A DNA stretch of 55,421 bases. It comes from Chlamydiota bacterium. GTDB lineage: Bacteria; Auribacterota; JACPWU01. A program made the position numbers and the translations under genes. The stretch is taken from contig JACOUC010000015.1 of the NCBI GenBank assembly GCA_016178055.1, positions 1 through 55,421 on the forward strand. Reading direction: 5' to 3'. Positions within the stretch are counted from its first letter, which is position 1. The number at the start of each line of letters is the position of its first letter. A model generated the notes under the pieces. It was given only the letters and a program-made list of their open reading frames with translations, did not search any database and was not told the origin of the DNA. This document shows, in pieces, positions 26,430 to 36,165 of this stretch.

Positions 26430-27359
26430 ATGCGTGTGATAGAGGGATTAAATAATTCTAAAGAGATTAAACAACCTTGTTTGGTGACCTTAGGTAATTT
26501 TGATGGAGTTCATCTAGGTCATCAACGCATTGTTCAGGAGTTGGTTAAGAGGGCTCGTCAATCAAAGGCTTCATCGGTTTTGGTCACGTTTAATCCTCAT
26601 CCCAGAAAAGTCTTAGATCCTCATACGCCTCTTCAGATGATTACTTCTTTAGAAGAGAAAATTCGTTTGGTTGGAAAACTTGACGTTGATCAAATGGTCA
26701 TTATTCCTTTTGATCTGGGCTTTTCCAGAATTAGTGCGGAATCATTTGTTCGAGATATTCTTTTTCCTTCCTTGAAATTTTTAGAACTAATTGTAGGTCG
26801 AAATTTCTCTTTTGGAAGAGGTCGCCAGGGGAATGTTGATCTTTTAAAACGGTTGAGTGTAGAATTAGGATACAAAATTGATTTTGTTGAGCCTGTTCAG
26901 GCTGGAGAAAAGGTCGTTTCGAGCAGTTTAATTCGTCAATTGATTCATCACGGAAATTTTAAGGAAATACCCAAGTTTTTGGGGAGGCCCTATTCTCTTT
27001 TTGGAAGAGTGGTCAAAGGCCAAAAAATGGGAAAAAAGCTTGGCTTTCCAACCGCCAATTTGGATGTGGGAGCGTTTATTCTACCTCCTCGTGGAGTCTA
27101 TGCCGTTCGGACTAAGGTTTTAGGAGAGAAGGTCTTAGGCCTTGCAAATATTGGAGTTCGGCCGACCTTTACGCAAGATAAAGTTTTGACTTTTGAAGTT
27201 CATCTTTTAGATTTTGATAAGGATATTTATGGAGAGGATTTGGAAGTTACTTTTCTAGAATATATTCGAGATGAGCGGTTCTTTCAAAATCAAGATCAAT
27301 TGTGTCAGCAAATTGAAAAAGATATTGAGGGATTGAAGAGAAAAGTTTCTTCATGCTAA
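26430..27359 (+). CDS. ribF: Bifunctional riboflavin kinase/FAD synthetase
   Basis: A 309-residue two-domain protein making FMN and then FAD. The N-terminal adenylyltransferase half has GNFDGVHLGHQ and FNPHPRKVL, later SSSLIRQLI. The C-terminal kinase half has GRVVKGQKMGKKLGFPTAN and GVYAV. Position after truB is the common bacterial order. Confidence 0.96.
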   Translation: MRVIEGLNNSKEIKQPCLVTLGNFDGVHLGHQRIVQELVKRARQSKASSVLVTFNPHPRKVLDPHTPLQMITSLEEKIRLVGKLDVDQMVIIPFDLGFSRISAESFVRDILFPSLKFLELIVGRNFSFGRGRQGNVDLLKRLSVELGYKIDFVEPVQAGEKVVSSSLIRQLIHHGNFKEIPKFLGRPYSLFGRVVKGQKMGKKLGFPTANLDVGAFILPPRGVYAVRTKVLGEKVLGLANIGVRPTFTQDKVLTFEVHLLDFDKDIYGEDLEVTFLEYIRDERFFQNQDQLCQQIEKDIEGLKRKVSSC

Positions 27360-27394
27360 CGGAATAGCATGTGCTATAATGGGGCTCGTTTAAT

Positions 27395-27509
27395 TTAAAA
27401 TCCAAAAATCAAGATGCAAAATGACATATTAAAATCCAAAATTTCTGATGCTAGTGCAGGGGAGGCATTTTAAGTTTTACATTGTCATTTTGATTTTTGC
27501 GTTTTCATA
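27395..27509. repeat. AT-rich inverted repeat, intergenic family copy 1
   Basis: An AAAATCAAGATGCAAAATGA-type left arm is answered by CATTGTCATTTTGATTTTTG on the right, separated by a GC-richer loop. Related copies occur at 34882, 37871, 38641, 41106 and 42768. Confidence 0.6.
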
Positions 27510-27530
27510 GTCAAGTTAAGGAGAGAGGAT

Positions 27531-27800
27531 ATGTCGTTAGAAAAGAGTAAAAAGGAAGAAATTAAACAAACTTATCGAGTTCATGAGAAGGATTCGGGCT
27601 CTCCAGAGGTTCAAGTTGCCTTGTTGACCGAAAGGATTAATGGCCTGACCAAACATCTTCAAGGACATGTGAAAGATCATAGTTCTCGCAGAGGTCTTTT
27701 AAAGATGGTAGGTCACAGGAGACGTCTTTTGGATTATCTCAACAAGCAAGATACGGATCGCTATCAAAGTCTGGTAGGGAAGCTTAATTTAAGAAAATAA
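27531..27800 (+). CDS. rpsO: Ribosomal protein S15
   Basis: An 89-residue protein of the usual length with the S15 pattern [20 protein letters not shown], then [16 protein letters not shown] and RRRLLDYL. It binds the 16S rRNA central domain early in assembly. AAGGAGAGAGG precedes the ATG. pnp follows, as in many bacteria. Confidence 0.97.
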   Translation: MSLEKSKKEEIKQTYRVHEKDSGSPEVQVALLTERINGLTKHLQGHVKDHSSRRGLLKMVGHRRRLLDYLNKQDTDRYQSLVGKLNLRK

Positions 27801-27812
27801 TAACATTGTATC

Positions 27813-27900
27813 CATGTGCTCATGTATCTATGTATCAATTTACCAATATGTTAAAGCCAATACATTGGAAAATTGACACATTGGTGCACATGCACGTGGA
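27813..27900. repeat. Inverted repeat between rpsO and pnp
   Basis: CATGTATCTATGTATCAATT at the left is answered by the complement of a similar word at the right (AATTGACACATTGGTGCACA), with CCAAT/ATTGG blocks inside. It can form an imperfect long hairpin and might affect rpsO-pnp messages. Confidence 0.5.
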
Positions 27901-27934
27901 TGCGTCTTTAAATGAAAGGTGAAGGATTAAAGGC

Positions 27935-30019
27935 ATGATACAAAAAGAAGAAACAACCATAGGAAATAAAAAGATTATCATTGAATCAGGGAAAATGGCA
28001 AAACAGGCTGATGGAGCTGTAACCGTCCAATTGGGGGAAACCGTCGTTTTGGTGACTGCAGTTGCGAGTTCTAGTGTGAGAGAAGGTACAGATTTTTTCC
28101 CACTCACGGTTGATTATCGAGAGAGATTGGCGGCAGCTGGAAAATTTCCAGGAGGCTATATTAAAAGAGAGGGGCGTCAGACTGAAAAAGAGATTTTGAC
28201 CGCTCGTTTGACAGATCGTCCTTTAAGACCTCTTTTCCCGGATGGTTTTTTAAATGAGGTTCAGATCATGGCTCAGGTTTTGTCCGCAGATGATGACAAT
28301 GATCCAGATATTTTGTCAATCATTGGGGCTTCCGCAGCGCTTCACCTTTCTGATATTCCTTTTTCAGGTCCGGTCGGGGCTGTTCGAGTGGGACTTAAAA
28401 AGGGTCATTGGATCATCAATCCCACTTATTCAGAACTTAAAGAAAGTGAATTGGATTTAGTGGTGGCTGGAACTGAAAAGGCTATTTTAATGGTTGAAGG
28501 ATCTGCTCACGAGATTTCTGAAAGTCAGATGGTTGAGGCTCTTCAAGCGGGACATGCTGAAATTAAGAAGCTCGTTCGCTTACAGAATACTTTGAGAAAA
28601 AACGGGGGTAAGGCGAAACAAGAGTTCTCTCTTTTTCAAGTGGATCCAGCTGTATTAGAGGCTATGAAAAAATATTTGAGTGGGAAAATCGAAGGGGGAT
28701 TGGTGGTCCCCGAAAAAGGGAAGAGAGAAGAGACCTTGGCTCATCTTTATGATGAAGTGAAAGAGGTCTTGACGGCTCAATTTCCTGAGACGCCAGAGCT
28801 GATGTTCAAAGAGGCCTTTGCTCAAATAGAGAAGTCCAAAGTTCGTCGCATGATTGTAGAAAAAGGAATTCGTAACGACGGAAGAAACTCCAAAAACATT
28901 CGCCCGATTGCCTGTGAAGTGGGCCTTCTTCCACGAACCCATGGTTCAGCTTTATTTACCCGAGGGGAAACTCAAGCGCTTGCAGTAGCAACACTAGGAA
29001 CTCCAGACGATGCTCAGAAAATGGAGGGTTTTGAAGGAGAAACTTCAAAATCCTTTATGCTTCATTATAATTTTCCTCCCTTCAGTGTGGGTGAAGTGAA
29101 ACCTGTTCGAGGTCCCGGCCGACGAGAGATTGGGCATGGAGCCTTGGCTGAGCGTTCTCTTTTGGCAGTGCTCCCTCCAGCATCTGATTTTCCTTACACC
29201 ATTCGTATTATCTCCGATGTTTTAGAATCCAATGGCTCAAGCTCTATGGCAACGGTTTGCGGTGGAACACTTTCTTTGATGGATGCAGGAGTTCCCATTA
29301 CAGCGCCGGTAGCGGGGGTTGCCATGGGACTTATTCTTGAACCTGATAAGTCTGTCGTTTTGACTGATATTCTGGGTTCAGAAGATCATTTGGGGGATAT
29401 GGATTTTAAGGTGGCAGGAACTCGCAAAGGAATTACCGGATTTCAAATGGATTTAAAAATTGAAGGGCTTGAAGAACCTATTTTAAAGCAGGCCTTGGAA
29501 GAAGCTAGAATAGCTCGCTTTCATGTTTTAGAAATGATGGCAAAAGCAATCTCTCAGCCTCGAGGGAGTATTTCTGAACATGCTCCAAGGATTGTAGCGA
29601 TTAAGATTAATCCTGAGAAGATTGGGCTTTTGATTGGTCCAGGTGGGAAGACCATCAAGAAGATTATTGAAGAGACCCAGACAGAGATTAATATTGAAGA
29701 TGATGGAACGGTTTCCATTGCTTCTTCAAAGAGTGAGCGGGTAAAGCTTGCCATTGAAAAGATTGAAGGCTTGACGGCAGATGTTGAGATTGGAAAAATC
29801 TATAAAGGGCGTGTAAAAAATATTCTGGATTTTGGAGCCTTTGTGGAAGTTTTACCTGGCAAAGAAGGTTTGGTTCATATCTCTCAACTTGCCGATCATC
29901 GGGTGCAAAAGGTAGAGGATATTTTGAAGGTTGGCGATACCGTGATGGTAAAAGTGACCGAGATCGATGAGCGAGGCCGAATTAATCTGAGCCGAAAGGC
30001 TGCTCTGGCTGAATCTTGA
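27935..30019 (+). CDS. pnp: Polyribonucleotide nucleotidyltransferase (PNPase)
   Basis: A 694-residue 3'-5' phosphorolytic exoribonuclease. Two RNase PH domains are seen ([19 protein letters not shown] in the first; [18 protein letters not shown] and [18 protein letters not shown] in the second), with a helical linker between. A KH domain ([15 protein letters not shown], about 560) and an S1 domain ([20 protein letters not shown], about 620) close the protein. All parts are present and length is typical. Confidence 0.97.
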   Translation: MIQKEETTIGNKKIIIESGKMAKQADGAVTVQLGETVVLVTAVASSSVREGTDFFPLTVDYRERLAAAGKFPGGYIKREGRQTEKEILTARLTDRPLRPLFPDGFLNEVQIMAQVLSADDDNDPDILSIIGASAALHLSDIPFSGPVGAVRVGLKKGHWIINPTYSELKESELDLVVAGTEKAILMVEGSAHEISESQMVEALQAGHAEIKKLVRLQNTLRKNGGKAKQEFSLFQVDPAVLEAMKKYLSGKIEGGLVVPEKGKREETLAHLYDEVKEVLTAQFPETPELMFKEAFAQIEKSKVRRMIVEKGIRNDGRNSKNIRPIACEVGLLPRTHGSALFTRGETQALAVATLGTPDDAQKMEGFEGETSKSFMLHYNFPPFSVGEVKPVRGPGRREIGHGALAERSLLAVLPPASDFPYTIRIISDVLESNGSSSMATVCGGTLSLMDAGVPITAPVAGVAMGLILEPDKSVVLTDILGSEDHLGDMDFKVAGTRKGITGFQMDLKIEGLEEPILKQALEEARIARFHVLEMMAKAISQPRGSISEHAPRIVAIKINPEKIGLLIGPGGKTIKKIIEETQTEINIEDDGTVSIASSKSERVKLAIEKIEGLTADVEIGKIYKGRVKNILDFGAFVEVLPGKEGLVHISQLADHRVQKVEDILKVGDTVMVKVTEIDERGRINLSRKAALAES

Positions 30020-30025
30020 TTGCGT

Positions 30026-30152
30026 GAAACCTCTGAAAAAGGCCCATCTACTGCGTTTGCCCGCTGCGCTTCTTTGTGCGGCGTACAGAAAAAAGTACGC
30101 CTCCTCCCTCGCTCGCAGGCGCCTTGCATATGGGACCTTTTTGAGAGGTTTC
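30026..30152. repeat. Palindromic element before ftsK
   Basis: A 127-bp near-palindrome bounded by GAAACCTCTGAAAAAGG and CCTTTTTGAGAGGTTTC with a CGTAC-AGAAAAAA-GTACG centre. It is closely related to 32488-32613. It falls inside an open frame joined to ftsK, but that frame here only translates the repeat. Confidence 0.85.
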
Positions 30153-30172
30153 CATACATAATATGCGTAAAA

Positions 30173-32482
30173 ATGCGTAAAAAAAATTTACGGTTGAAAA
30201 AAACTCCATCAGGACGCTGGGGCGAGGTTCTTGGAATTCTTTTGATGGGGATGAGTGCCTTTGTCTTTTTAGGCCTTATTTCTTATACTCCTTTGGATAT
30301 TTCTTTCCATACGGCTCACCCGCATGATCCTCCTTATAATTATGTCGGGTTGATGGGAGCTTGGTTTTCTTTCTTCGCCTTTTTTATTTTGGGACTTGCC
30401 GCTTTTCTCATTCCCCTTTTGATGGGTGTGATGGGCTTCCAAGGTTTTTGGAGGCCTTTGGCCCGAAAGTGGTGGGTGAGTTTTTCATGGATGCTCATTG
30501 CCCTGATCAGTGGTTCGTGCCTTCTTGAATTGCAGGCTCAAGTGTATCTTTATTCATCCGCGAGGCATTTTGGATTAGCCCAGATGAGTCCTGGGGGAAT
30601 ATTAGGACAGTGGATTTTAAGGAGGGCCTTGATCAAATGGATTGGAAAAGAAGGTTCTTATATTCTGCTTTATTCTCTTTTTCTGGCCGCCGTGGTGTTC
30701 TTGTTAGAGCTCAAACTTTCTGAAATTGGACGAGGAGTGTGGACTCATGTCTCAAATTTCTTTTTAAAGTGGCCTCAGAAAATACTTAAATTTTTAGCTT
30801 TTTTGAAGAATCGAGCCCTTGCTTTTAGAACCTCTCAAAATCTTAAACGAAATGAGATTCCTGTGATTAGAATTGGAAGAAGGGTTATTCCATCTAAGAA
30901 GGAGACTGAGGAAGAAAATAAAACCATTTTGAGCCTTGAGAGGAGAAAAACTCCTGTCGAAGAGAAGAAAGTTGAAAAGGAAAAACCCAAATCAGGGGAA
31001 GAAAAGATTCAGTTGGAACTTATTTCTTCTTGCGGTTATCAGTTGCCACCGCTCAAGCTTTTAGAGGATGGAGTCGCTCCAGTCTCTCAGGAAATAGGGA
31101 CGGAAGATCTTGAACGCAATGCAGAGATTTTGAAAACAACATTGGCAGAATTTGGCGTTGAAGTCGATGTAGTTGATATTACAAAGGGTCCTGTTATTAC
31201 GCGTTACGAGCTTCAGCCGGCTCCTGGGGTGAAGGTTCAAAAAATTACCGCTCTTTCAAATGACATTGCTTTAGCCATGAAGGCGACCAGTGTACGCATG
31301 GTGGCCCCCATCCCTGGAAAGGCTGCCGTTGGGGTTGAAGTCCCCAATTCGACAAGCACCATGGTGACGTTAAAGGAGCTGTTGACGTCGGAAGAATTTA
31401 GAAGTGCTCGTAAGAAAATTCCTTTGGCTCTGGGAAAGGATGTTTCAGGGCTGCCGATTGTTGCTGATTTATCTGAAATGCCCCATCTTTTAATCGCAGG
31501 GGCCACAGGATCTGGAAAGAGTATTTGTCTGGGCTCCATCATTTTAAATATTCTTTTTTATGCGACGCCAGATCATGTAAGGTTTTTGATGATTGATCCC
31601 AAGATGATTGAACTTTCTGTTTTTAATCAAATCCCTCACTTGGTGATTCCCGTGATTACCGAACCTCGTAAAGCGGCTGCAGGTTTAGGTTGGCTGGTGA
31701 CTGAAATGGAACGTCGTTATAAAGTTTTTGCAGAGATGGGCGTTCGAAACATTGAGGGCTTTAATGAACGGGTTCGAAAAGAAGAAGTCATTCTTCAAGC
31801 TCAAGACACCCCCCTTCAACCCTTCCCTTATATTGTTGTGGTGATAGATGAACTGGCGGATCTTATGACGGTGGTCTCTCATGAAGTTGAAAATAGCATT
31901 GCTCGACTCGCTCAACTCTCTAGGGCGGTGGGGATTCATTTAATTCTAGCAACTCAAAGGCCTTCGGTGGATGTGATTACAGGGGTGATTAAGGCTAATT
32001 TCCCTGCACGGATCTCTTTCCAAGTTTCGTCCAGAGTAGATTCCAGAACCGTGTTGGATACCATTGGTGCGGATAAACTTTTAGGAAAAGGGGATATGCT
32101 TTTTATGCCGCCGGGTTCGTCAAAATTAATTCGAGCACAAGGAGCCTATCTGCGGGATGCTGAAATTAAAAGGGTATTGGAATTCATCAAGGCCCAGAAT
32201 GTTCCTTCTTCTCCTGAGCCTACTGCAGAGGAAATTATTGAAAAGGCGCAAAGTTCCAATATGGATCTTAATTTACTCGATGATGAAAGTCTTCTTGAAG
32301 AAGCCATTCAAATCATTCGTCTGACCCAGCAGGCTTCTGTCTCTATTTTACAGAGGAAGTTGAGAATTGGGTATAGTCGGGCAGCTCGAATCATGGATCT
32401 TTTAGAGGAAAGAGGAATTGTAGGACCTTATAAGGGGAGTAAGGCAAGAGATATATTGATCGATGCTGAGGTTGGGGAATGA
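30173..32482 (+). CDS. ftsK: DNA translocase FtsK/SpoIIIE
   Basis: A 769-residue septal DNA pump for chromosome segregation. Four hydrophobic spans fill about the first 200 residues, a charged linker follows (about 220-330), then the RecA-like motor with Walker A GATGSGKS (about 443) and Walker B VVIDELADLM (about 558), and ATQRPSVDVITGVIKANFP. The C-terminal gamma winged helix (RKLRIGYSRAARIMDLLEE) is intact. The frame opens at 30020, but the first part translates a palindromic repeat; ATG 30173 starts the real protein. Confidence 0.95.
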   Translation: MRKKNLRLKKTPSGRWGEVLGILLMGMSAFVFLGLISYTPLDISFHTAHPHDPPYNYVGLMGAWFSFFAFFILGLAAFLIPLLMGVMGFQGFWRPLARKWWVSFSWMLIALISGSCLLELQAQVYLYSSARHFGLAQMSPGGILGQWILRRALIKWIGKEGSYILLYSLFLAAVVFLLELKLSEIGRGVWTHVSNFFLKWPQKILKFLAFLKNRALAFRTSQNLKRNEIPVIRIGRRVIPSKKETEEENKTILSLERRKTPVEEKKVEKEKPKSGEEKIQLELISSCGYQLPPLKLLEDGVAPVSQEIGTEDLERNAEILKTTLAEFGVEVDVVDITKGPVITRYELQPAPGVKVQKITALSNDIALAMKATSVRMVAPIPGKAAVGVEVPNSTSTMVTLKELLTSEEFRSARKKIPLALGKDVSGLPIVADLSEMPHLLIAGATGSGKSICLGSIILNILFYATPDHVRFLMIDPKMIELSVFNQIPHLVIPVITEPRKAAAGLGWLVTEMERRYKVFAEMGVRNIEGFNERVRKEEVILQAQDTPLQPFPYIVVVIDELADLMTVVSHEVENSIARLAQLSRAVGIHLILATQRPSVDVITGVIKANFPARISFQVSSRVDSRTVLDTIGADKLLGKGDMLFMPPGSSKLIRAQGAYLRDAEIKRVLEFIKAQNVPSSPEPTAEEIIEKAQSSNMDLNLLDDESLLEEAIQIIRLTQQASVSILQRKLRIGYSRAARIMDLLEERGIVGPYKGSKARDILIDAEVGE

Positions 32483-32487
32483 GAATT

Positions 32488-32613
32488 GAAACCTCTCAAA
32501 AAGGCCCATCTGCTGCGTTGGCTGCTTCGCTCAGTCGTGCGACGTACGGAAAAATGTACGTCTCCTCCAACGCTCGCAGCGCTCTTCCCTCTGGGACCTT
32601 TTTGAGAGGTTTC
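32488..32613. repeat. Palindromic element after ftsK
   Basis: A 126-bp copy of the 30026-30152 element with arms GAAACCTCTCAAAAAGG and CCTTTTTGAGAGGTTTC (a perfect 17-bp pair) and a core GACGTAC-GGAAAAAT-GTACGTC. Core stem and arms differ from the first copy by paired changes. Confidence 0.85.
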
Positions 32614-32679
32614 CAATCATTCAAGGTTTCAAATTATACAAGATAATGGATAAAGGGTAAGTTTTTTAAAGGAGTTATT

Positions 32680-33543
32680 ATGGATGCTTTGGGGCAAAAG
32701 TTAAGGGAAGCGAGAGAGGGGAAGGGCCTTTCCATTGAGGAGGTCGCTCGGATGACGAAGATTCCTGACAAAATCATCGAGGCGATTGAACAGAGCTACT
32801 ACGAAGAGCTCCCGGCCCCTATTTATGTGAAGGGCTTTTTAAAACTTTATGCCCGCTATGTAGGCCTTGAACCTAATGAAGTGATTCAAGATTATCAAAG
32901 ACTGCAAGGAAGAGAGACAAAACAGGTTCTGATCCTTGAAGGAGAAAAGGTCAAAGGGCCGTCCTTTTTTAAAGTAGCCATGGGTTCCTTATTTCAACTT
33001 TATAGATTAACTTTAACTTTTCTTAAAAAAATTTCAAAGACGGTTTGGCTTGGGGTTGGAGGAGGGGTTTTATTGATCAGTTTATTAATGATTTTAATCG
33101 GATGGCTTCATTCTAAGCCTCTTAAAACAGAGCCTTCTCCCAGCGACGTTCTTTTAGAAAAATATTCCTCGACGAGTTTAATCACTTCTCCAGTCATTCA
33201 AACGGATTCACTCAATACGGGTCAAGAGGCTTCTCTTGTAGGCAAAGATAAACTTTCTGTAGTCAATCCTGTTTCTGATGTTACCTCCTCGTCAGATTTG
33301 GTGTTGGTGGCAGAGGCAAAGGAGCGTGTCTGGATTCGGGTTCGTGGCGATGATCAACGTATTTTTGAGGGGATATTAAAAAAGGGGTCAAGAGAGACCT
33401 GGCATGCTCATCAATTTTTTAGTTTAAAAATTGGTAAACCTGAAGCAATCCATTTAACCTTGAATGGAAAAGATTTGGAACCTCTTAAAGGAAGTCGAAA
33501 GATTAAGGAGGTTCGAGTCAATAAGAATGGATGGGTAAAATAA
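32680..33543 (+). CDS. RodZ-like helix-turn-helix membrane protein
   Basis: A 287-residue protein. An N-terminal helix-turn-helix (LGQKLREAREGKGLSIEEVA, residues 3-70) is followed by a basic stretch, one membrane span (about 125-145), a Ser/Thr-rich linker and a C-terminal beta domain of DUF4115 type (ERVWIRVRGDDQRIFEG, from about 210). This is the layout of RodZ, which links MreB to the membrane in rod-shaped cells; no mreB is in view. AAAGGAG precedes the ATG by 7 nt. Confidence 0.85.
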   Translation: MDALGQKLREAREGKGLSIEEVARMTKIPDKIIEAIEQSYYEELPAPIYVKGFLKLYARYVGLEPNEVIQDYQRLQGRETKQVLILEGEKVKGPSFFKVAMGSLFQLYRLTLTFLKKISKTVWLGVGGGVLLISLLMILIGWLHSKPLKTEPSPSDVLLEKYSSTSLITSPVIQTDSLNTGQEASLVGKDKLSVVNPVSDVTSSSDLVLVAEAKERVWIRVRGDDQRIFEGILKKGSRETWHAHQFFSLKIGKPEAIHLTLNGKDLEPLKGSRKIKEVRVNKNGWVK

Positions 33544-34919
33544 TGATGGAACAAATTAAAGTTGGTTTAGTGAGTTTGGGATGCCCTAAGGCGCTTGTCG
33601 ATTCTGAGGTCATGGCTGGGGTTCTTAAAACTCATGGCATAAGCCTTTGTCGTGAGGCCCAGGAGGCAGATGTGATTGTCATCAACACCTGCGGGTTTCT
33701 TCAGGCCTCGACCCAAGAATCCATGGATACCATTGGAGTCATGAAGCGTTTAAAAAAAGAGGGAAAATGTCGAGGCTTGGTTGTGGCTGGATGTCTTGTA
33801 GAAAGATATCCTGAGCGAATCATGAAGGAGCATCCAGAAGTGGATGCTATTTTGGGGACGTCTCATTTTGAAGAAGTAGCTATGGCAGTGGAAAAGGTTT
33901 TAAAAGGGGAACGCTATCGTGCCCTTTCCCGTCAAAAAAATCTTTTAAGCCATCGAAGCCCCATTGACCGATTGACTCCCAAGCATTTTGCCTATGTAAA
34001 GATCGCTGAGGGGTGTGATCACCCCTGCCGCTTTTGCGTCATTCCTCGGATTAAAGGCCGGCATCAAAGTCGTAGCATAGAAGATATTGAAATGGAAGTT
34101 CAAACCTTAGCTCATCGGGGGACCAAGGAGATTGTGCTTGTTGCCCAAGATTCCACAGATTATGGTCGGGATATTTATCAAGAACAGCGCTTACCGCAGC
34201 TTTTAAGAAGGCTTTGTAAAATTGAAGGGATTGAGTGGATTCGAATTCTTTATGCATATCCCTCTTATGTTTCTAAAGAGCTGGTGAGTGTGATGGCCTT
34301 GGAGCCTAAAATTTGCAAATATTTAGATATTCCCCTTCAGCACGCAGATGATGAAATGTTGAAGGCGATGGCACGGATGGGAAGTCAAAAGGAATACCGT
34401 GATTTAATTCGTTTGATGAGAAAGGAAATTGACGGGTTGGCCCTAAGAACAACTTTTATTGTTGGATTTCCTGGCGAGACCGAAGAGCGTTTTCAAAATT
34501 TATTAGATTTTATGAAGGAAATCCGATTTGAAAGGCTAGGCGTCTTTGAATTTTCAAGAGAGCCCGGGACCTATGCTGACAAGTTAGAGGATCAAGTTCC
34601 ACAAGAGTTGAAGGAGACCCGAAAAGATAGAGCCATGAAGCTTCAACAGGAAATTTCTAAAGGTTTCACAAAAGAATGGGTTGGTAAATCTTTAAGTGTT
34701 CTTTGTGACCAGAGGGGACAGGATCCACGTTTCATGGAGGCACGGGCCTATTTTGATACTCCAGAAATTGACGGCGCTGTTTTTGTTTACGATGATCAGA
34801 AAATCCTTCAACCCGGAGATCAATGTTCTGTGAAGGTAATCGAGGCCTTGGAATATGATTTGGTGGGAGAAATGAACAATAATGGAAATTCAAAAATCAA
34901 ATATCAAAAATCAAAATGA
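33543..34919 (+). CDS. rimO: Ribosomal protein S12 methylthiotransferase RimO
   Basis: A 458-residue radical-SAM enzyme that methylthiolates Asp88 of S12. The N-terminal UPF0004 domain starts VGLVSLGCPKALVDSEVM, the radical SAM cluster motif is CDHPCRFC, and a TRAM domain closes the protein. The ATG overlaps the preceding stop (TAATG). A more upstream ATG at 33531 lacks support. The last residues (NNNGNSKIKYQKSK) are translated from an AT-rich intergenic repeat and are not part of the family. Confidence 0.93.
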   Translation: MMEQIKVGLVSLGCPKALVDSEVMAGVLKTHGISLCREAQEADVIVINTCGFLQASTQESMDTIGVMKRLKKEGKCRGLVVAGCLVERYPERIMKEHPEVDAILGTSHFEEVAMAVEKVLKGERYRALSRQKNLLSHRSPIDRLTPKHFAYVKIAEGCDHPCRFCVIPRIKGRHQSRSIEDIEMEVQTLAHRGTKEIVLVAQDSTDYGRDIYQEQRLPQLLRRLCKIEGIEWIRILYAYPSYVSKELVSVMALEPKICKYLDIPLQHADDEMLKAMARMGSQKEYRDLIRLMRKEIDGLALRTTFIVGFPGETEERFQNLLDFMKEIRFERLGVFEFSREPGTYADKLEDQVPQELKETRKDRAMKLQQEISKGFTKEWVGKSLSVLCDQRGQDPRFMEARAYFDTPEIDGAVFVYDDQKILQPGDQCSVKVIEALEYDLVGEMNNNGNSKIKYQKSK

Positions 34920-35012
34920 CAATGCAAAACTTAAAATATCTCCCTTTCAATAGCATTAGAAATTTTGGATTTTAGTATGTCATTTTGATTTTTGACTTTT
35001 GAATTTTGGATT
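34882..35012. repeat. AT-rich inverted repeat overlapping the rimO 3' end
   Basis: Left arm TCAAAAATCAAAATGACAAT, right arm ATGTCATTTTGATTTTTGAC, with AAAACTTAAAAT/ATTTTGGATTTTAG inside. The rimO stop (34917-34919) lies within the left arm. Confidence 0.7.
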
Positions 35013-35038
35013 AACAATTGTTATAAGGTTATTCTCTC

Positions 35039-35575
35039 ATGCGTTCTTGTGTCTTAAAGCTATTGATAACGGGCCTTATTGTATATTTCCTCTATCAGAA
35101 GATTTTCTTTTTCCGTCTCATCGCTTCTGGTCTTTTCGTGATCGCTTGTTTTTTTTGTCCGAGGGCCAGAACTATCATTAATCGGGGTCATGATCGTGAA
35201 AAGATATTTTTGTTTTTGGGGAATAAAATTTTAATTTCCTCCGTCTTAATTGTGCTCGCTGATTTAAAGGTTGTTCATGTGGCTATTATTGCTTGGGTGA
35301 TTGGTATTGAATTTCTTCTTTCAGGGGTTGATTTGCTTAAGCGATCCTTGTATCAGGAATCTTCACAATCCCTTTTCTTTTACAAAAAGAGTTTTCTTGA
35401 GATTTTTCTCCTCTTTTTTTTATTAATGATATTTGCCTTTCAGAGTTCTTTATCGGTCTTTTTTTATCAATTTGTTCAAATGGGAATCAGTTTGGTTTGG
35501 GTTTTTCTTGCAGCCTTTTTTATGATTTCTTCTCTTGTCTCGAAGAGGTTTCAAGCGCTGCTTAAAGAGGCGTAA
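35039..35575 (+). CDS. Degenerate PgsA-like membrane protein
   Basis: A 178-residue protein with about five hydrophobic spans in the position usually held by pgsA (rimO-pgsA-pgpA). LGNKILISSVLIVLADLKVV and IGIEFLLSGVDLL align well with the PgsA segments LADKxLVxxALI and REFLVSGLRLL. The CDP-alcohol phosphotransferase signature (DG-x2-AR-x8-G-x3-D-x3-D) is gone: the region reads CFFCPRARTIINRGHDREKI. It should be inactive as a phosphatidylglycerophosphate synthase. It could have a structural or regulatory role, or be decaying. The start at 35039 has only a weak AAGG. Confidence 0.65.
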   Translation: MRSCVLKLLITGLIVYFLYQKIFFFRLIASGLFVIACFFCPRARTIINRGHDREKIFLFLGNKILISSVLIVLADLKVVHVAIIAWVIGIEFLLSGVDLLKRSLYQESSQSLFFYKKSFLEIFLLFFLLMIFAFQSSLSVFFYQFVQMGISLVWVFLAAFFMISSLVSKRFQALLKEA

Positions 35576-35588
35576 GAAAGATCATCGT

Positions 35589-36059
35589 ATGAAGAAAAAA
35601 CTTGTCCTTCTTTTTTCCTCCTTTTTTTACATCGGGTTTTCTCCTATCGCTCCTGGAACGGTTGGAACTTTAGGTGGAGTGGGTCTTTATTTATTGTTTC
35701 GCTTTCTCCATATTGGAAGGTGTGAAGAAATTCTTTTCCTGTTGATTCTCTTACCTATAGGAATTTGGATTTCTGGTCTTGCAGAGGAAATTTTAAAAGA
35801 AAAAGATCCAGGTCCTGTGGTGATCGATGAAGTCATTGGTTTTTTAGTGACGATGCTTTGGATTCCTTTTTCCTGGTTTTCCCTTATTGCAGGTTTCCTT
35901 TTAAATCGTTTTTTTGATATTTGGAAACCCTTTCCAGTTCGTCATCTTCAAAATTTAAGAAAAGGGTGGGGCATTGTCTTGGATGATATTCTTTCGAGTT
36001 TTTATGCCCATTGTTTTCTTCGATTTTTCTTATTTTTGTTAAAAATAAAATTATCATAA
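35589..36059 (+). CDS. pgpA: Phosphatidylglycerophosphatase A
   Basis: A 156-residue membrane phosphatase converting phosphatidylglycerophosphate to phosphatidylglycerol. The start GFSPIAPGTVGTLGG and the motifs VVIDEVIGF and RFFDIWKPFPV are diagnostic, with a conserved LDDILSS near the end. The open frame extends to 35535 over the end of the previous gene; ATG 35589 matches the family start. It follows the PgsA-like gene by 13 nt. Confidence 0.93.
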   Translation: MKKKLVLLFSSFFYIGFSPIAPGTVGTLGGVGLYLLFRFLHIGRCEEILFLLILLPIGIWISGLAEEILKEKDPGPVVIDEVIGFLVTMLWIPFSWFSLIAGFLLNRFFDIWKPFPVRHLQNLRKGWGIVLDDILSSFYAHCFLRFFLFLLKIKLS

Positions 36060-36108
36060 CATTCGTTATATAAATAACTTATATTAATAATTTTTTTTAT
36101 AAATTCCT

Positions 36109-36137
36109 TTGACATAGGAAAGGTAAAAAGCTACGAT
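36109..36137 (+). promoter_or_regulatory. Promoter of the metallopeptidase gene
   Basis: TTGACA (36109-36114), 17-nt spacer, TACGAT (36132-36137), in an A/T-rich upstream region. It leaves a 20-25 nt leader to ATG 36166. Confidence 0.6.
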
Positions 36138-36165
36138 GGGATCACTTTCGAGGTGAGGTTTTTCT

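Noticed and set aside
30020-30172. N-terminal extension of ftsK from the frame start at 30020
   Set aside because: This part translates a palindromic repeat found again at 32488-32613; FtsK sequence begins at ATG 30173.
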